Positions 32,501 to 44,400 of a stretch of DNA of 64,000 nucleotides are shown piece after piece. Numbering within the stretch: position 1 is the stretch's first letter; each line of letters begins with the position of its first letter. This DNA is from Onthophagus taurus (lineage: Eukaryota > Arthropoda > Insecta > Coleoptera > Scarabaeidae). Location of the stretch: assembly GCF_036711975.1 (NCBI RefSeq), contig NC_091971.1, forward strand, positions 9,431,501 through 9,495,500, read 5' to 3'. Under the pieces are notes generated by a model. It did not search any database and was not told where the DNA came from. It saw only the letters and a list, made by a program, of their open reading frames with translations. Made by a program: the position numbers and the translations under genes.

Positions 32501-35500
32501 AAATTAAATTATAATGATTATAATTTAATTTGTTTTAGAATGCTGGACCTGAAATAACGTGGATAGATTCGCAACGTTCAATATTCACCGTTGAATTTAA
32601 TTTGCATTCAACTGTAAACACACGGGACCAACACCTTTATAATCTCTTCATATTAGCTGAAAGATTATTAAATCCAAAACCTTCATCATTACCTCAAGAA
32701 AGTGAAACTTGCAAAATAATAAAAGCTTTACACGCGATTCATTTAACAACTTTAATAACATTTTTACCAACACTTTTGAATCAACTTTTTACGTTATTGG
32801 TAGCAACGAATAGCGACGAAATCGGATTAAATATAATTCGAGTTTTAATTAATTTGGTTAATATGGTTTATGAGGCGAAACGTAAAGAAGTACTTCAATC
32901 GTACGTAAAGTATGTTTTTGTAACACCTGAGTGTAAAAAATCTGTTTCTGTACATGAAGAAATGTGCAAACATTTACCGGTTATTTTAAACCCGACCAAT
33001 ACAGATTTTTTGGTTGTTAATAAATTTATGCATCACTCGTTATTCTTTTTCGATGTTATCGTAAAAAGTATGGCACAACATTTATTGACAACTGAAAGAA
33101 TTAAAATGCATCGAAACGAACGTTTCTCAAAAGATTATTTGGATAGAATCGAAAATATGGTTAAAATATTAACTTCGTACATTTTAAATAAATTTAAAGA
33201 TATGCCAGAAGAAACTCAAGAGTTGAATAAAAGTATTGGAACCTTTTTAAAGAAATGTTTGTCTTTAATGGACCGTGGATTTGTTTTTAAATTAATAAAT
33301 TCTTACATGGATAAATTTAATCCTGGGGATTCCCGCGTACTTCAAGAATACAAATTTGTTTTTCTCGAAATTATTTGTAGCCACGAACATTATATAGCGT
33401 TTAATTTACCGATTCAACACACGAGATTATCACCGAAAAATCGATCACCTGATTTTTTACAAGAATTTTGCCTTTCAGAAGATTTTTGTAAACATCATTT
33501 TATAGTGGCTTTATTATTGCAAGAAGTAAAAACGTCGTTGAATGAAATATCTCATGTAAGAAAGGTTGCTTTAACAACTTTAAGAGATTTATTAGCAAAA
33601 CATGAAATGGATGATCGTTATCAAAAAAATGGGCAAATGAGTCGAATCGCATTGATTTACGTGCCATGGTTAGGGATTGTTTTAGAAAATTTAACTCGAT
33701 TTCAAGTTAACGAGAAATTAGATGATCAATTTGGGGGAAGTGCGATAAATCGGATTTCAACAAGTAGTTCTTATTTATTTTCGAATCGTTGTAGTACAGT
33801 TTCAAGTAGTAACGAAGTCGTTTCAAGACAAAATCGTTATACTTTTCACCAAGATAGTCCGATGCATTTAAAAAATTTAACGTTTTACGACGAAATCGCC
33901 GGACAAAACAATATTTCGAACGGATTTAGTTCTTTAAGTTTAGAATCGGACGTTTCAACGTTATCCGGTGATAACCAATCAGTTGTGTCTCAAGAAACGA
34001 CGATCGTTCGTGGAGAAAGTCACGAATTAAAAAATGGCGATGTAAAAACTCACAGGAGGGGAGTAAGCGCAACTCAATCATCTCATTTTCATCGTTATGA
34101 TAAATTAAATCACGCCGAAGTGAAAGATATTTTAATAATATTTTTATTTGTCGTAAAGTATTTAGGGGATTCCCAATTAATTTCTTGGTGGCAAAAATGC
34201 GCCGAAATGGATGTTGTAAATTTTTTCTCATCGTTACAAATTAGTTTGCATTGTTTTAAATACGTTGGGAAGAAAAATGTGGCCGTTGTTAAAACAACGA
34301 ATTCAGATAATATTAAAAATCGATCTGCTAAAGCGCATACTTTACCCGCGAGGATGAATCCATCCGATATTAATCATGAAACCACTGGAACTTTAATTAT
34401 ACATACTCGCGAAAAAGAGAGCTTGGTTCACTCTGAAAACGAAGTTTTAAAGAAACAACAAGCAATTTTAGAACAACATTTAACGAACGAAATTGGGTTA
34501 ATTGTTTTAGATTGCCTTGGGTTGTATTGTATGAATTTTCGGAATAACTTGTTGGTTAATGATGGGAATAATCCGACGATGAAAAAAATCTTCGATATTT
34601 ATATTACCTTTGTGCAAATTGGTCAAAGTGAGAATTTATTTAAACACGTTTTTGCGGGAATGCGCGCTTTTATTAACAATTACTCCGTCGTTTTATTTAA
34701 GGGAAGCGCCGGATTATGCGGACGTTTATGTTACGAATTATTAAAATGTTGTAACAGCCGTTTAGCGTCAGTTCGACAAGAATCATGCGCGATGCTTTAC
34801 CTTCTAATGAGAAGCAATTTCGAATTCACCGGAAGAAAAGGTTTAACTCGCATGCATTTACAAGTTATCATATCAGTCTCTCAAATGTTAGGGAACGTCG
34901 TCGGTTTAAATAACGCAAGATTCCAAGAAAGTTTGTCGCTGATTAATAGTTATGCTACAAGCGATAAAGCAATGAAAGGAACTGGGTTTCCCGTCGAGGT
35001 TAAAGATTTAACTAAAAGAGTTCGGACGGTTTTAATGGCAACAGCCCAAATGCGGGAACATCATCATGATCCGGAAATGTTGGTTGATTTACAACATAGT
35101 TTAGCTAATTCTTATGCTTCTACTCCGGAATTACGACATACTTGGTTGGATTCAATGACTAAAAATCATGTTAAAGATAAAAATTATTCAGAGGTAAATT
35201 TTTCTAATACTGCAAATCGATATAACGGATTTAATTATTTTTTAGGCTGCCTGTTGTCAATTACACATAGCCGCTTTAATGGCTGAATATTTAAAATTAA
35301 AAAATATTCAAAATTGGGGAGCGGAAGCCTTCACAAACATATCATCGAATATAACGAAAGATGAACGCGGTTTAAAATTGGATGCTGGCGTTCAAGATAT
35401 TCAATACACCGAATACTTACTATTAGAACAATTAGAAGCTTGTGTAGGTTACATAGATAAATCAGAACGTTACGAATTACTCGGGGAATTATATCGGTTA

Positions 35501-36651
35501 ATAATTCCAATTTACGAGAAAAAGCGTAATTACGAATACTTAAAAATTTCGTATCAAAATTTGGCTCAAAATTACGGAAAAATTCTCGATGCGAATAAAT
35601 CGGGAAAACGACTTTTAGGGCGATTTTATCGCGTTGGATTTTTCGGTCAAATGTACTTTGAAGACGACAGTGGGGTTGAGTACGTTTATAAAGAACCGAA
35701 AGTGACCACTTTGAGCGAAATTTCAGAAAGACTTTATAAACAGTATTGTGAGAAATTCGGGCAAGATGTTGTTAAAATGATTCAAGATTCGAATACAATC
35801 GTTCAATCGGATTTAGATCAACGATACGCTTACATTCAAGTTACTCACGTTACCCCTTATTTTGAAAAGGACGAACTTGAGGAGCGACAAACCGAATTTG
35901 AACAAAATCATGATATATCTCATTTTATGTTTGAAACACCATTTACTAAAGATGGTAAAAGTCAAGGAAATCCTGAGGAACAATGGAAAAGAAGAACAAT
36001 TTTAAAGAGTAATTAATTTTATTTTTATTTAACAAATTTTTAATAAGTTTTATGTTGTTTTTTAGCTGAGTATTCGTTTCCTTATGTTAAAAAACGCGTT
36101 CAAGTAATTAATAGAAAAATAACTGAATTAACTCCAATCGAAGTAGCAATTGATGAAATGCAAACGAGAGTATCTGAATTAGAAGAAGTTGTATTTACTC
36201 AACCCACGGACGCTAAGAAATTGCAATTAAGACTTCAGGGAAGCGTCTGCGTTCAAGTTAATGCAGGCCCGATGGCTTACGCTTCCGTTTTTCTGGATAC
36301 AAGTCAATCAGGTTTGTATCCCGAAGATAAAGTGGAGGAATTAAAAGATATTTATCGGTAAGTTAAAATAATTTTTGATTTTAAATCAAGAAAATAAATT
36401 ATTTTCTTAAAATTAGGAAATTTCTCGAAATTTGTTATGCTGCTTTGCAAATAAATAGCAAAATAATTTCTCAAGAGCAGCAAGAATACCAGGATATGTT
36501 ACGCCAGAATTACAAGAGGCTCTGTATGTCATTATCAACCATGTTTGGGGAGTCTTTATGGCCTCACGATGACACGGGAAGTTTTAAAAGGAATAGTATG
36601 GCACTTTTTAGTGCTATAAGTGGGACATCTCATAATTCGAGTACAGCATAA
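26569..36651 (+). CDS. Zir: Zizimin-class DOCK guanine nucleotide exchange factor (Zir; DOCK9/10/11 type)
   Basis: Ten exons in continuous frame: 26569-26667, 27826-27942, 28008-29383, 29435-29625, 29683-29936, 32158-32487, 32539-35193, 35246-36008, 36066-36357, 36417-36651; 2103 residues, the usual family length. N-terminus RRFARNLGKPGTAAQLRETV and HLVEPIDFEN are typical of DOCK-D proteins. PH domain about 163-270 (EGYLMKG ... FKDWLAKL). DHR1 lipid-binding domain about 635-790 (NHLYVYP ... HLLFTFYHISCD). Long helical middle. DHR2 catalytic domain about 1660-2070, with AAALMAEYLK-like start, LGRFYRVGFFG, and the nucleotide-sensor loop VQVNAGPMAYA (about 1991-2001). It activates Cdc42/Rac at membranes. 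The start is supported by match to vertebrate N-termini. Intron 5 carries a transposon relic. Confidence 0.97.
26668..27825 (+). other. First intron of the DOCK gene
   Basis: GTAAGT donor at 26668, TTTTCAG acceptor at 27823-27825, both in phase 0. AT-rich, with no open frame or recognised repeat. First introns often carry regulatory DNA, but no specific motif cluster is visible. Confidence 0.5.
29937..32157 (-). pseudogene. Rearranged transposon-derived gene inside DOCK intron 5
   Basis: On the minus strand from about 31960 to 30130, pieces of one protein appear in order but in different frames: a Lys-rich start (31942-31658), VDGKVCNAS with CYIYGATSKDFN (31477-31091), a Lys/Glu-rich part (30692-30480), then YPWHPMTPTIHKILIRGA, IGQLSEETAEARNKHFRTYC and FNRDIFNRLL. 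This is a common transposon-encoded protein of insects; I cannot give a superfamily. Frameshifts and a tandem duplication (30710-31140 against 31145-31500) break it. At the left, TTAACCCTTAATCGG near 29965 resembles a piggyBac-type end but has no partner. Insertion left the host splice sites intact. Confidence 0.55.
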
Positions 36652-38465
36652 ACTCATTTACATTTTTTACATAGATTTATGATAATTTATGATATACTTA
36701 GGAGTGTTTAACAAATTTTTGGACATTCTATGTGGTTTAATAGTCATTTCATTTGTGATTACAATTGCTTAGAGTTAAAAGAATAATTAAAAAAAGAGTT
36801 AGGACAATTTTATTTTTATTACAAAAAAATAGATCTTAATTTTTATAGTAGTTTTATCACTTATTTTTTGATCTGAGCTTTTTGCAATTAATTATTTACA
36901 TTATTTTTTGCTTTTGCATTAATTCCAATTAATTTATGGGGGGTGTGATTGTATATATGATTTACCTCCACCGACTTATCAAGATTGTGGGTTTAGATAC
37001 CAGTTTTATTTATAAAAATGCGTATCATACATAATAATAATTAAAATTTGGATATTATTTTGGTCGCAAATTGGCTAATAAATATAGATTAATAAAATAT
37101 CCGTACTGAAATTTGATAATATTAAAGATAATTTATTACAGTAGACAATAAGCGGCCAAAAAACAATTAAAACAATGGAAATAATCATTAATCTCTGAAC
37201 TAATAGTCTGAATCGACAAGTTACCTTCCATGAAAGTTACAAGTACACGTAAAATACTAGTTAAAAAAAACACCGTACACACGTGATGCCTTTTATCTTC
37301 ACAAAAGAAAAAGTAAAAACAAAAATGACTGCAACACAACGTTAATTAAAAAATCGTAATAAACGTATTACATAGAGCTTGGTGAAAATGATAGTTTTAT
37401 ACGTTTTATAAAGAAACGCCTCCTTCACGAGACTGGTACGAGCTCAATTTTGAGTAGTAAATCATCCCAGATAATCGAAACTTATATTCGTTTAAAATTT
37501 GTTTTAATAGGTGGATTATTTGGAATATTCTGTATAATAATAATAACTGAAACAATAAAGAAATTAATCAATTAATTAACTTAATGGAAGGAAAAATGGT
37601 AATTTTATTTGTAAAAATTATGTGTCATAAAATTGATGTTTTAACAATTATAAAAAAAAAGCTAATCATTATAATATCGCTTATTGCCATAATATGTGGG
37701 ACTCATTAAAAATGTAGTTGAGAATATATAAAAAAGATTTTATTATTAATTTTTAATGTTTTATTCTAGGTTATATTTTATGAATGTATTTATTTTTTTT
37801 ATTCAGCAACTTTTTGTTTGTGTCATTCGTAATTCTGCTATAACAATTAATAATTAATTTATTACCTCAATTTGTTTACGTAATTTTTAGCTGTCTAAAT
37901 CTAAATTTGCTTTTTTTTTTCTAATCAGCAAATTGGTAATTTTTCAAAAACGTTATTCTTCGTATGGGCTGTGAAAAGAAAGTTTTTGTTGTATTTGTGT
38001 GTGTTTTTAAAAATTTTTTCTCTCCCAAATTAAAACATTCGTTTTATTTTAATTAATTAATTGTAAATATGTATTTAAATTGTACAGCTTTTTGCGCGTA
38101 TTTTTTTTTTGCATTTAACAAAAAACTGTTCGATTTATTTTTTTGCTCTCCGATAGCAGAATTTCCAGTTCGAACATTACCTCACCAATTTTCAGTATAC
38201 ATTATTATATCTTTTAATTAATTAATTTAGTTTATTAATTTTTATTTAAATTTTCAAATCGAATATCAAGTTGTATAGCTGTAATATTTTATCGTTTTTT
38301 TTGGACACTCTGTATAATATATAAATTGCAATAAATGTTACTATTTACAATTTTTAGGTATCTTTCTACCTTATTTTCATTATTAATAATAATAAATACA
38401 ATATTTCCTATATAATATAAGTCTGGAGATCGATGCCACTAAGCTAAGTAGTAAATAGCTATCTA
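36652..38465. other. DOCK 3' UTR and intergenic AT-rich DNA
   Basis: Very AT-rich with many T-runs. AATAAA occurs at several places (for example 37078 and 38331), so the transcript end is uncertain. No open frame with a domain; the antisense frame 37136-37339 is unsupported. Confidence 0.4.
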
Positions 38466-38557
38466 CAGTGTGTTAATTAATTATCGTACCCGACGTCATT
38501 ATTGCAAGTATGCAACCATTATCGCAAATCGCGTATTGCAATACCAATACTGTGATA
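38466..38557. mobile_element. Truncated copy of the Atg4-intron MITE
   Basis: It starts CAGTGTGTTAATTAATTATC directly after TA (38464-38465) and follows the 20409 copy through GCAAGTATGCAACCA and GTATTGCAATACCAATA. It diverges after GTGATAT. The right arm is missing. This confirms that the left boundary, and the TA next to it, are genuine element features. Confidence 0.8.
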
Positions 38558-38820
38558 TCTCACCACTTATTTACAAAAATATTGCCGTCTTGTTGTCTTT
38601 GGAGTTGCAAAAATGGCAGTAAGAAGGACTTTCGAGTCTTCAGAGCACCACGAGAAAAAAAGAAAGGAATTTGGCCTAATGTTTTGGTTTGTAGTTTTAA
38701 ATTTCCCCATTGACCGCCATCTATTAAAATCTATTACGACTAAAGAAAAAACTTTATGAGTTTTTTGATTATAATAAAATTTATGACAACAAAAAAATAT
38801 TGTCAAAATTAAGTTAAAAT

Positions 38821-39672
38821 ATGATAAATTTAATAAAACTCTTCACATTTTCTACATTAATCAATATTGTTTACGATCAAACAGATTTTTGTAAAGCAAG
38901 ATGTGATTTAAAAATTAACAATTGTTGTCGTTACAATTCGGTGGCGAAATCTTGTCAAGAATCATTTAAATCGATTCCGTTAAGTAACGAGACGTTAAGA
39001 AATTTTGTAATGAAACTGAATGTGATGCGAAACAACGTTGCGGGAGGTCTTCATGAACGTGACGAATTTAAGGGCGTCCAAGCCTCAAATATGCACATGG
39101 TAAGTTATAGTTTTGAACTACAATATTCGTCGAATTGTTGGGCGACTCAATGTAGAGTTCATTTGAGTCGGTGTAAAGCGGTTGCGGATGGTTTGGTTGC
39201 CGAAACGATTTTTCATCGAGCTTTAAAAGATAACGAACCGGAAGATGAACAAATTTTATTTGATAGTTTGGATTATTTCTTTTTTCAAGCGCGCGATTAT
39301 ATTAATATAAGCGAATATTTGGAAAATAATTTGGCGATTAAAGAAATTTTAAGAGGACCAGTTCAGTATGTTGGATGTACAGCGGTTGTTTTTTTGGAAT
39401 TTAATATCCGCGTTGCGCTGGTTGTTTGCCATTATTTTCCTACGGTGAGGAAAATTGGTGAAAAAGTTTTCGAGAAAGGAGTACCTTGTAGTAAATGTGA
39501 TCTAGATTTGAAATGTAGCACTCAAGCCAAGTATCAACATCTTTGTGGGAGAACAAGACCGATGTTTGAAGATATTTGGTATCCGTTGTTTCCACCTATT
39601 ACAAATGCTGCAAGAGGGAATCGAAAAAATACACCAATTTTAATTGTATTATTTTTAATATCAATTAATTAA
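38821..39672 (+). CDS. Secreted CAP-superfamily (antigen 5-like) protein, possibly GPI-anchored
   Basis: Single-exon 283-codon frame. A hydrophobic signal peptide (about residues 1-19) is followed by the Cys-rich start typical of insect antigen-5 proteins (DFCKARCDLKINNCCRYN). CAP domain: VMKLNVMRNNVAGG helix, ASNMHMVSYSFELQYSSNCW with ATQC, then a weakly conserved second half (GPVQYVGCTAVVF, ALVVCHYFP) and a CSKC ... C Cys-rich end. The His/Glu residues of the classical CAP cavity are not clearly kept, and the usual G-H-Y-T-Q block is replaced by GPVQYVGC. The C-terminus ends in PILIVLFLISIN after a small-residue region, as for a GPI signal or tail anchor. Relatives occur in venoms, saliva and haemolymph; the role here is unknown. 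Confidence 0.85.
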   Translation: MINLIKLFTFSTLINIVYDQTDFCKARCDLKINNCCRYNSVAKSCQESFKSIPLSNETLRNFVMKLNVMRNNVAGGLHERDEFKGVQASNMHMVSYSFELQYSSNCWATQCRVHLSRCKAVADGLVAETIFHRALKDNEPEDEQILFDSLDYFFFQARDYINISEYLENNLAIKEILRGPVQYVGCTAVVFLEFNIRVALVVCHYFPTVRKIGEKVFEKGVPCSKCDLDLKCSTQAKYQHLCGRTRPMFEDIWYPLFPPITNAARGNRKNTPILIVLFLISIN

Positions 39673-40540
39673 TTATATTGTATAAAATATAAATAAGACA
39701 ACATTTAAACTTTTTGAAAACAATTTTATTTCTCTTTATTATTTAGTTACATTGTAGTGAGTTTTCATAACATGTGAGCTAACTACTTGTCAGTATTTTT
39801 CCTGCTTTTCATCATTTCAAAATACTTTTTATGTATTGCTATAACATTTCATTCATTTTGTCGCATTTTTCTTTTAATTCTTACGTAAAGTAAATCGTTA
39901 TTAACGTTCATTAAAACGTTAATTAATTACTTTTGTTAATTCTAATACTCAATATCTTTATTGCAAAATATATATTTTATTTTCCTTTGCAAATCTTAAA
40001 ATAATTATACAAAAAAAAACTTCTTTTAGCAATATTAATGTACAAAGTTAAGCTAATTGTGTAATTTGTTTCATTTTTTTTTTGTTTTTTTTTTCTTGAG
40101 TTGGATTTAAACAATTTAAAGTGTAAAACTGAAAATTTTGTTTTTGAATACTCTATTTTCTTTTTAGCAATTTCTAGTCTATTTTTTGTATCAATCAGTA
40201 GTCCGCTATTATTTTAATTTAATTATAGAATGTCTATGTTTTCTTTTGAAAAACCTCTAGTTTCATAAAAAGTTGTGAGGCAAACTGTGAAAAGTTGTTT
40301 TATATCTTTATTCTTTGCAAAATGCGACTAGATTCGTTATATTTTAAGAATTAAAGAAACTTAATTTGGGTATTCATAAATTTTTAAATAAATTAGATTT
40401 ATGTATACCCGATTCTACTAAGTATGTTTTTTTTTATTCTTATTCTTTTAATTATAAAGCTTCGTGGCGCGTTATTTAAATATAATACATACTTTTAAAT
40501 AATACAGTATAACCTCAATATAACGGACTTCGTTAGAATG
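39673..40540. other. AT-rich spacer after the CAP gene
   Basis: AATTAATTATATTG follows the stop, and likely poly(A) signals are present within 50 bp (AATATAAATAAGAC). Otherwise T- and A-runs only; no gene, no recognised repeat. Confidence 0.4.
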
Positions 40541-40544
40541 GTCT

Positions 40545-40945
40545 ATATTTTTATTGAACTAAAAATAGAGACGCATGGTTAAACCCGAATGTTTCCAGTT
40601 CTAGGAATAGTCTAATGCTAGTGTTAGTTTTTATTTTAGTTGTTATTCAGCGTTATTTTATTGTATATTTTTCATTGAACTAAAACTAGAACTAACACTA
40701 GACCTAGAAGTAGAAAGTTTCGGGTTTAGCCGTGCGTCTGAAGATGGAAGGTTCTAGGTCTAGTGACTGTGCTAGTGTAAAACTAGAACTAACACTAGAC
40801 CTAGAACTAGAATCATTCGGGTTTAGCCGTCTTGAGAGACGTGCGGCTAAACCCGAATGCTTCTAGTTCTAACTCTAGTATTAATTTTAATTTTGCACTA
40901 GCACTGTTACTAGACCTAGAATTACACTTATGGCTAAAACGGACA
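40545..40945. repeat. Fold-back repeat cluster A (CTAGAACTAACACTAG family)
   Basis: Alternating runs of (AACTAGAACTAACACTAGACCTAG) and their reverse complements are joined by a hairpin core. The core is CGGGTTTAGCCGTC, a short loop with GAGAGACG, then GCGGCTAAACCCG (40818-40858). The whole block can fold on itself several times over. It shares GTTATTCAG and TGTATATTTTTCATT linkers with cluster B at 51270-52680. No coding capacity. Family not recognised. Confidence 0.8.
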
Positions 40946-41447
40946 CTCTCTTCCGCGTATTAACCCTTTAAATTGAGGTTTTACTTTACTTTTAATAAGA
41001 TTAAAAAAAATATAATGTTATTTAAAGTTTAAAACTTTTCAGGTAGATTCAAATTGTTTTGATTACAATATTTTCACTAATAAAAACAAAATAAATAAAT
41101 TATTTACAGGATCTTAAAAAAATCCTCATTAAAAACATAAAATTTGTATACAATCTTGTATTTTTTTGTTGCTGTACATCCTATTAATTAATAACCCTTA
41201 AAGTTATTATTTTTTGTTCATTTAAAACGATGTTCAATTACTTTAATATAAAGTGCTCGAGTTTCCGTTTCATATAATATGTATAATCTTATTATCCTTG
41301 TTTCCGCTCGTTTTGTTCGCCGATTGAGAAAAGAAAAAAGAAACAGCATCGTTATTGACTCCAGTAACGCGTTTACCTGTTATGTTATTGACTGGGCTAG
41401 GAAAAATTTAAATTGCCGCTTTCAAATTTTTGTTATACTTTTCTTTC

Positions 41448-44400
41448 TTAATCATTGTGTTGATGTGAGTGATCACCGTTTGTATTTGGCGCGTAAACTT
41501 CGCAGCACAGGGTTTTCTTTACTTTGGTCGGCCAAAATTGTGTTAGAAAAAACGTCGATATCAAACAGAATGCTTTACATATCAACGGGCATAAAATTGC
41601 CTGGTGTACAACAGCCGCAATCCTATAATAAGGTCCTTCAAACGGATCCAGTATTGCTGGACAGAGCATGTGATTTAAATTTACTTCAGTTGGCTGAAAC
41701 GATAAAAAAAAGAAAAAGATTACTAAAATTATTATTAATGGTGACTAATTCTAACTAATTTAAGCGGAAGCTTTATAATCGTCGCCGTTGAATTATAAAT
41801 GAGATGGAGGGGTTATCTTGAATACGAAATTTCAAAGTTTCAAAACTTTTCTAAAAGTTAAAAGCTATGTCATTCACGAAATACTTACAGCGGCGATTGT
41901 CTGTAGAATAACGAAATGATATACAATATTTATGTTGTAGCTGAGAACGTTCCAACTAAAATCCGAAAGCTCTTCTACATTGTAAACCCCTAAAAAAACA
42001 AAAAAGAAAAGAATAAGTTTCATTTTAATCTTAATACTTTATTCTAGGCGTACCTCCGAGTCGTAAAAGATAATAAGGCACTACGAACATCATTCCGTGC
42101 TGAATCCAGTAAATTGCCGCTTCCAGTGGCAACTGAAACGGAAAATTCACGTGATGACCGAGGACATCGTAAATTTAGTTCGGGAAAAAAGTTTATATGA
42201 ACATGTAATAGGGTGATACATTCTGAAAAGGATCGTCGCGTCAAATTTTCTTGGAGACCTTCCAACTATACTAAAGGGAACCACGTCCTCGTTTCCTTTG
42301 CGGATATTTACGTTCTGATTTTTCAAGAGGAAGACAAACTTTCCCAATCAATAACAACATCGTGAATTATGGAAAGAGGGTAAAAGTTCTTTTTGTGTTA
42401 CAGATACAAATCTGTTAGCTATAAATCAGTTAATAACAGAACCGTATTGTTTTGTCATGTGCAATGTTACGCAGTCTAGTTGGATATTATAAATCAACAT
42501 CAACTACAGTTAGTGTAATTAATGGTTTCATCCCATATGCCGCATCGATTGGAAAATATTACAATATTTAGTGTATTCAATTCATAACGAATTATAATTT
42601 AATTGGTTATTTTAGGAATGCCTTGAGAACAATAAAAAAGTCAAACATCGTTAAAACTTTCAATTGGAGAAATTTCTGAATTCGAATAGAATGGAATAAA
42701 AAGTTGCAATAACTTGAAGGCTGCTTGAGAAGTTTGTGTAGTGTAGGAACGAAGAGATATTTCGGACGCAAAGATTGCGAGAAATCAATGAGAACCAGTT
42801 GAATCAGAGTTAATAATGAAAAATTAAATGCGTTCGTTTCATTTAAGTGATGGGAAAGATTTAGAAGTTCATAGGTTCACATGCTTTTATGAGTGAAATT
42901 AAAAATACTTTATTGTTTACTCCTTTGGTTTCTTGTCATCGATTAACTCAAGGTCACAGCAATGATTACTCTACCGAATCATTATTAGCAAAGAAAAATA
43001 GTGCTACCAGCCAAAACGATCGATGCCAACCCAACCTAACTCATTACAACCCAACCCAACCCATGTCGCCTGAACCTCATTTGTTGATTCAACATGACGT
43101 TTTTCTGCTACTCGATACTCTCAAATGAATATAATTTGTGATCTGATTGTCATAGTGAAAAAATGCAACCAAGTGCAAGTATATGGTTAACCCTGCGGCG
43201 ACTATAATGGCTGCACACTGTATACTATAGCTTTCAACAAATGAGATTCTGGCTACATGGTTTGGGTTCGGTTGTGTTAGGTTGGGTTGGGTTGGCAAGG
43301 TTTTTCATTTGAGGTATCGGGCAACCATTTTGCAACTATAGTGTTTGAGGTTGATTTTGGATTTTGAAATGATTCTGGATGACCAAAATGTTATGTCATC
43401 AAGGGTACGTAGAATTGTAGGAATTACTTTGGCAGTAATTAAATCCTAAAGAGTGTTTCACGTGAGGAAGTTAAATGCTATACCTAGGTACTTCGTTGAT
43501 GTTGATGATATGAAGAAGCGTGCTCCCTCTTAGTCAAAATCTGATTAATGGTAGTGTGAGTCAAATCTTACTCTGCCCTGATCACTCGATCTGTCCACCA
43601 CAAGGATAATCTCTACGCACAAGGGCTAAATTCTACGCGCAATATTACATTAAGTTGTTATTGATTATTTTTAGACGCGCTAGGAAAAATTATTGCACGA
43701 AGTACTTGATACAACCGTATTGAGTGCAAACTTGTAGAAATAGCGCTTAAGTATTTACCTACCTCTTTAGATGCTGCATCTCAAGTGTTTTAATTTACAT
43801 ACCACATATTGACGAGAAAAACAGGGGCGTAAGTATCGTATTCAAACGAAGTTTTTGATATGGAGACACACTCACCAATATCAAAGGCGAAATTTGTAAG
43901 ATTCTTTTGTGAGAAAGAAAATAATAACACATTTAAAGTAAAATATGTGTAACAGATATGCACAAACTGAACCAAAAAGGAGAAGAAAGGTGACAGAGGC
44001 CTTGACGTAGGTTAAATATGAACTAGGACACAAGTCCGCATACAAATGCGCTCTATAAAAACCACTGATGAAGATCATCGCTCACCATTTGTAACATTTC
44101 CAGAAGGCACCCGCACCCTGGAACAGATGAGGGTGCAATTCAAGCAATTTGGTGAAACAAGAACTTACTACACAGAGTAGTCGGATAAAGGTAAAAAAAT
44201 CCAATTTCAAAGGCGCAGTGATAACACATCTTAAGAATCTTAGCTAAAAATAATCCGATGAAATAAAGTACGAGCTAACACTAAAGACGTTCAAACGATA
44301 ATATAAGCTGTAAGTGTCACTTTTCAATTCTTAATTCTATAAGATTCTGATAAGTATTTCTTTCAAATTTAGACTTTATTTTCAGCAGTAATCGATGCTC

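Noticed and set aside
39097-39106. GTAAGT inside the CAP gene as a possible donor
   Set aside because: The reading frame continues through it with family-like sequence and no acceptor downstream gives a better protein.
41279-41758. 159-codon plus-strand open frame
   Set aside because: It is the complement of the last TMEM164 exon, which has clear family sequence on the minus strand, and it has no domain of its own.
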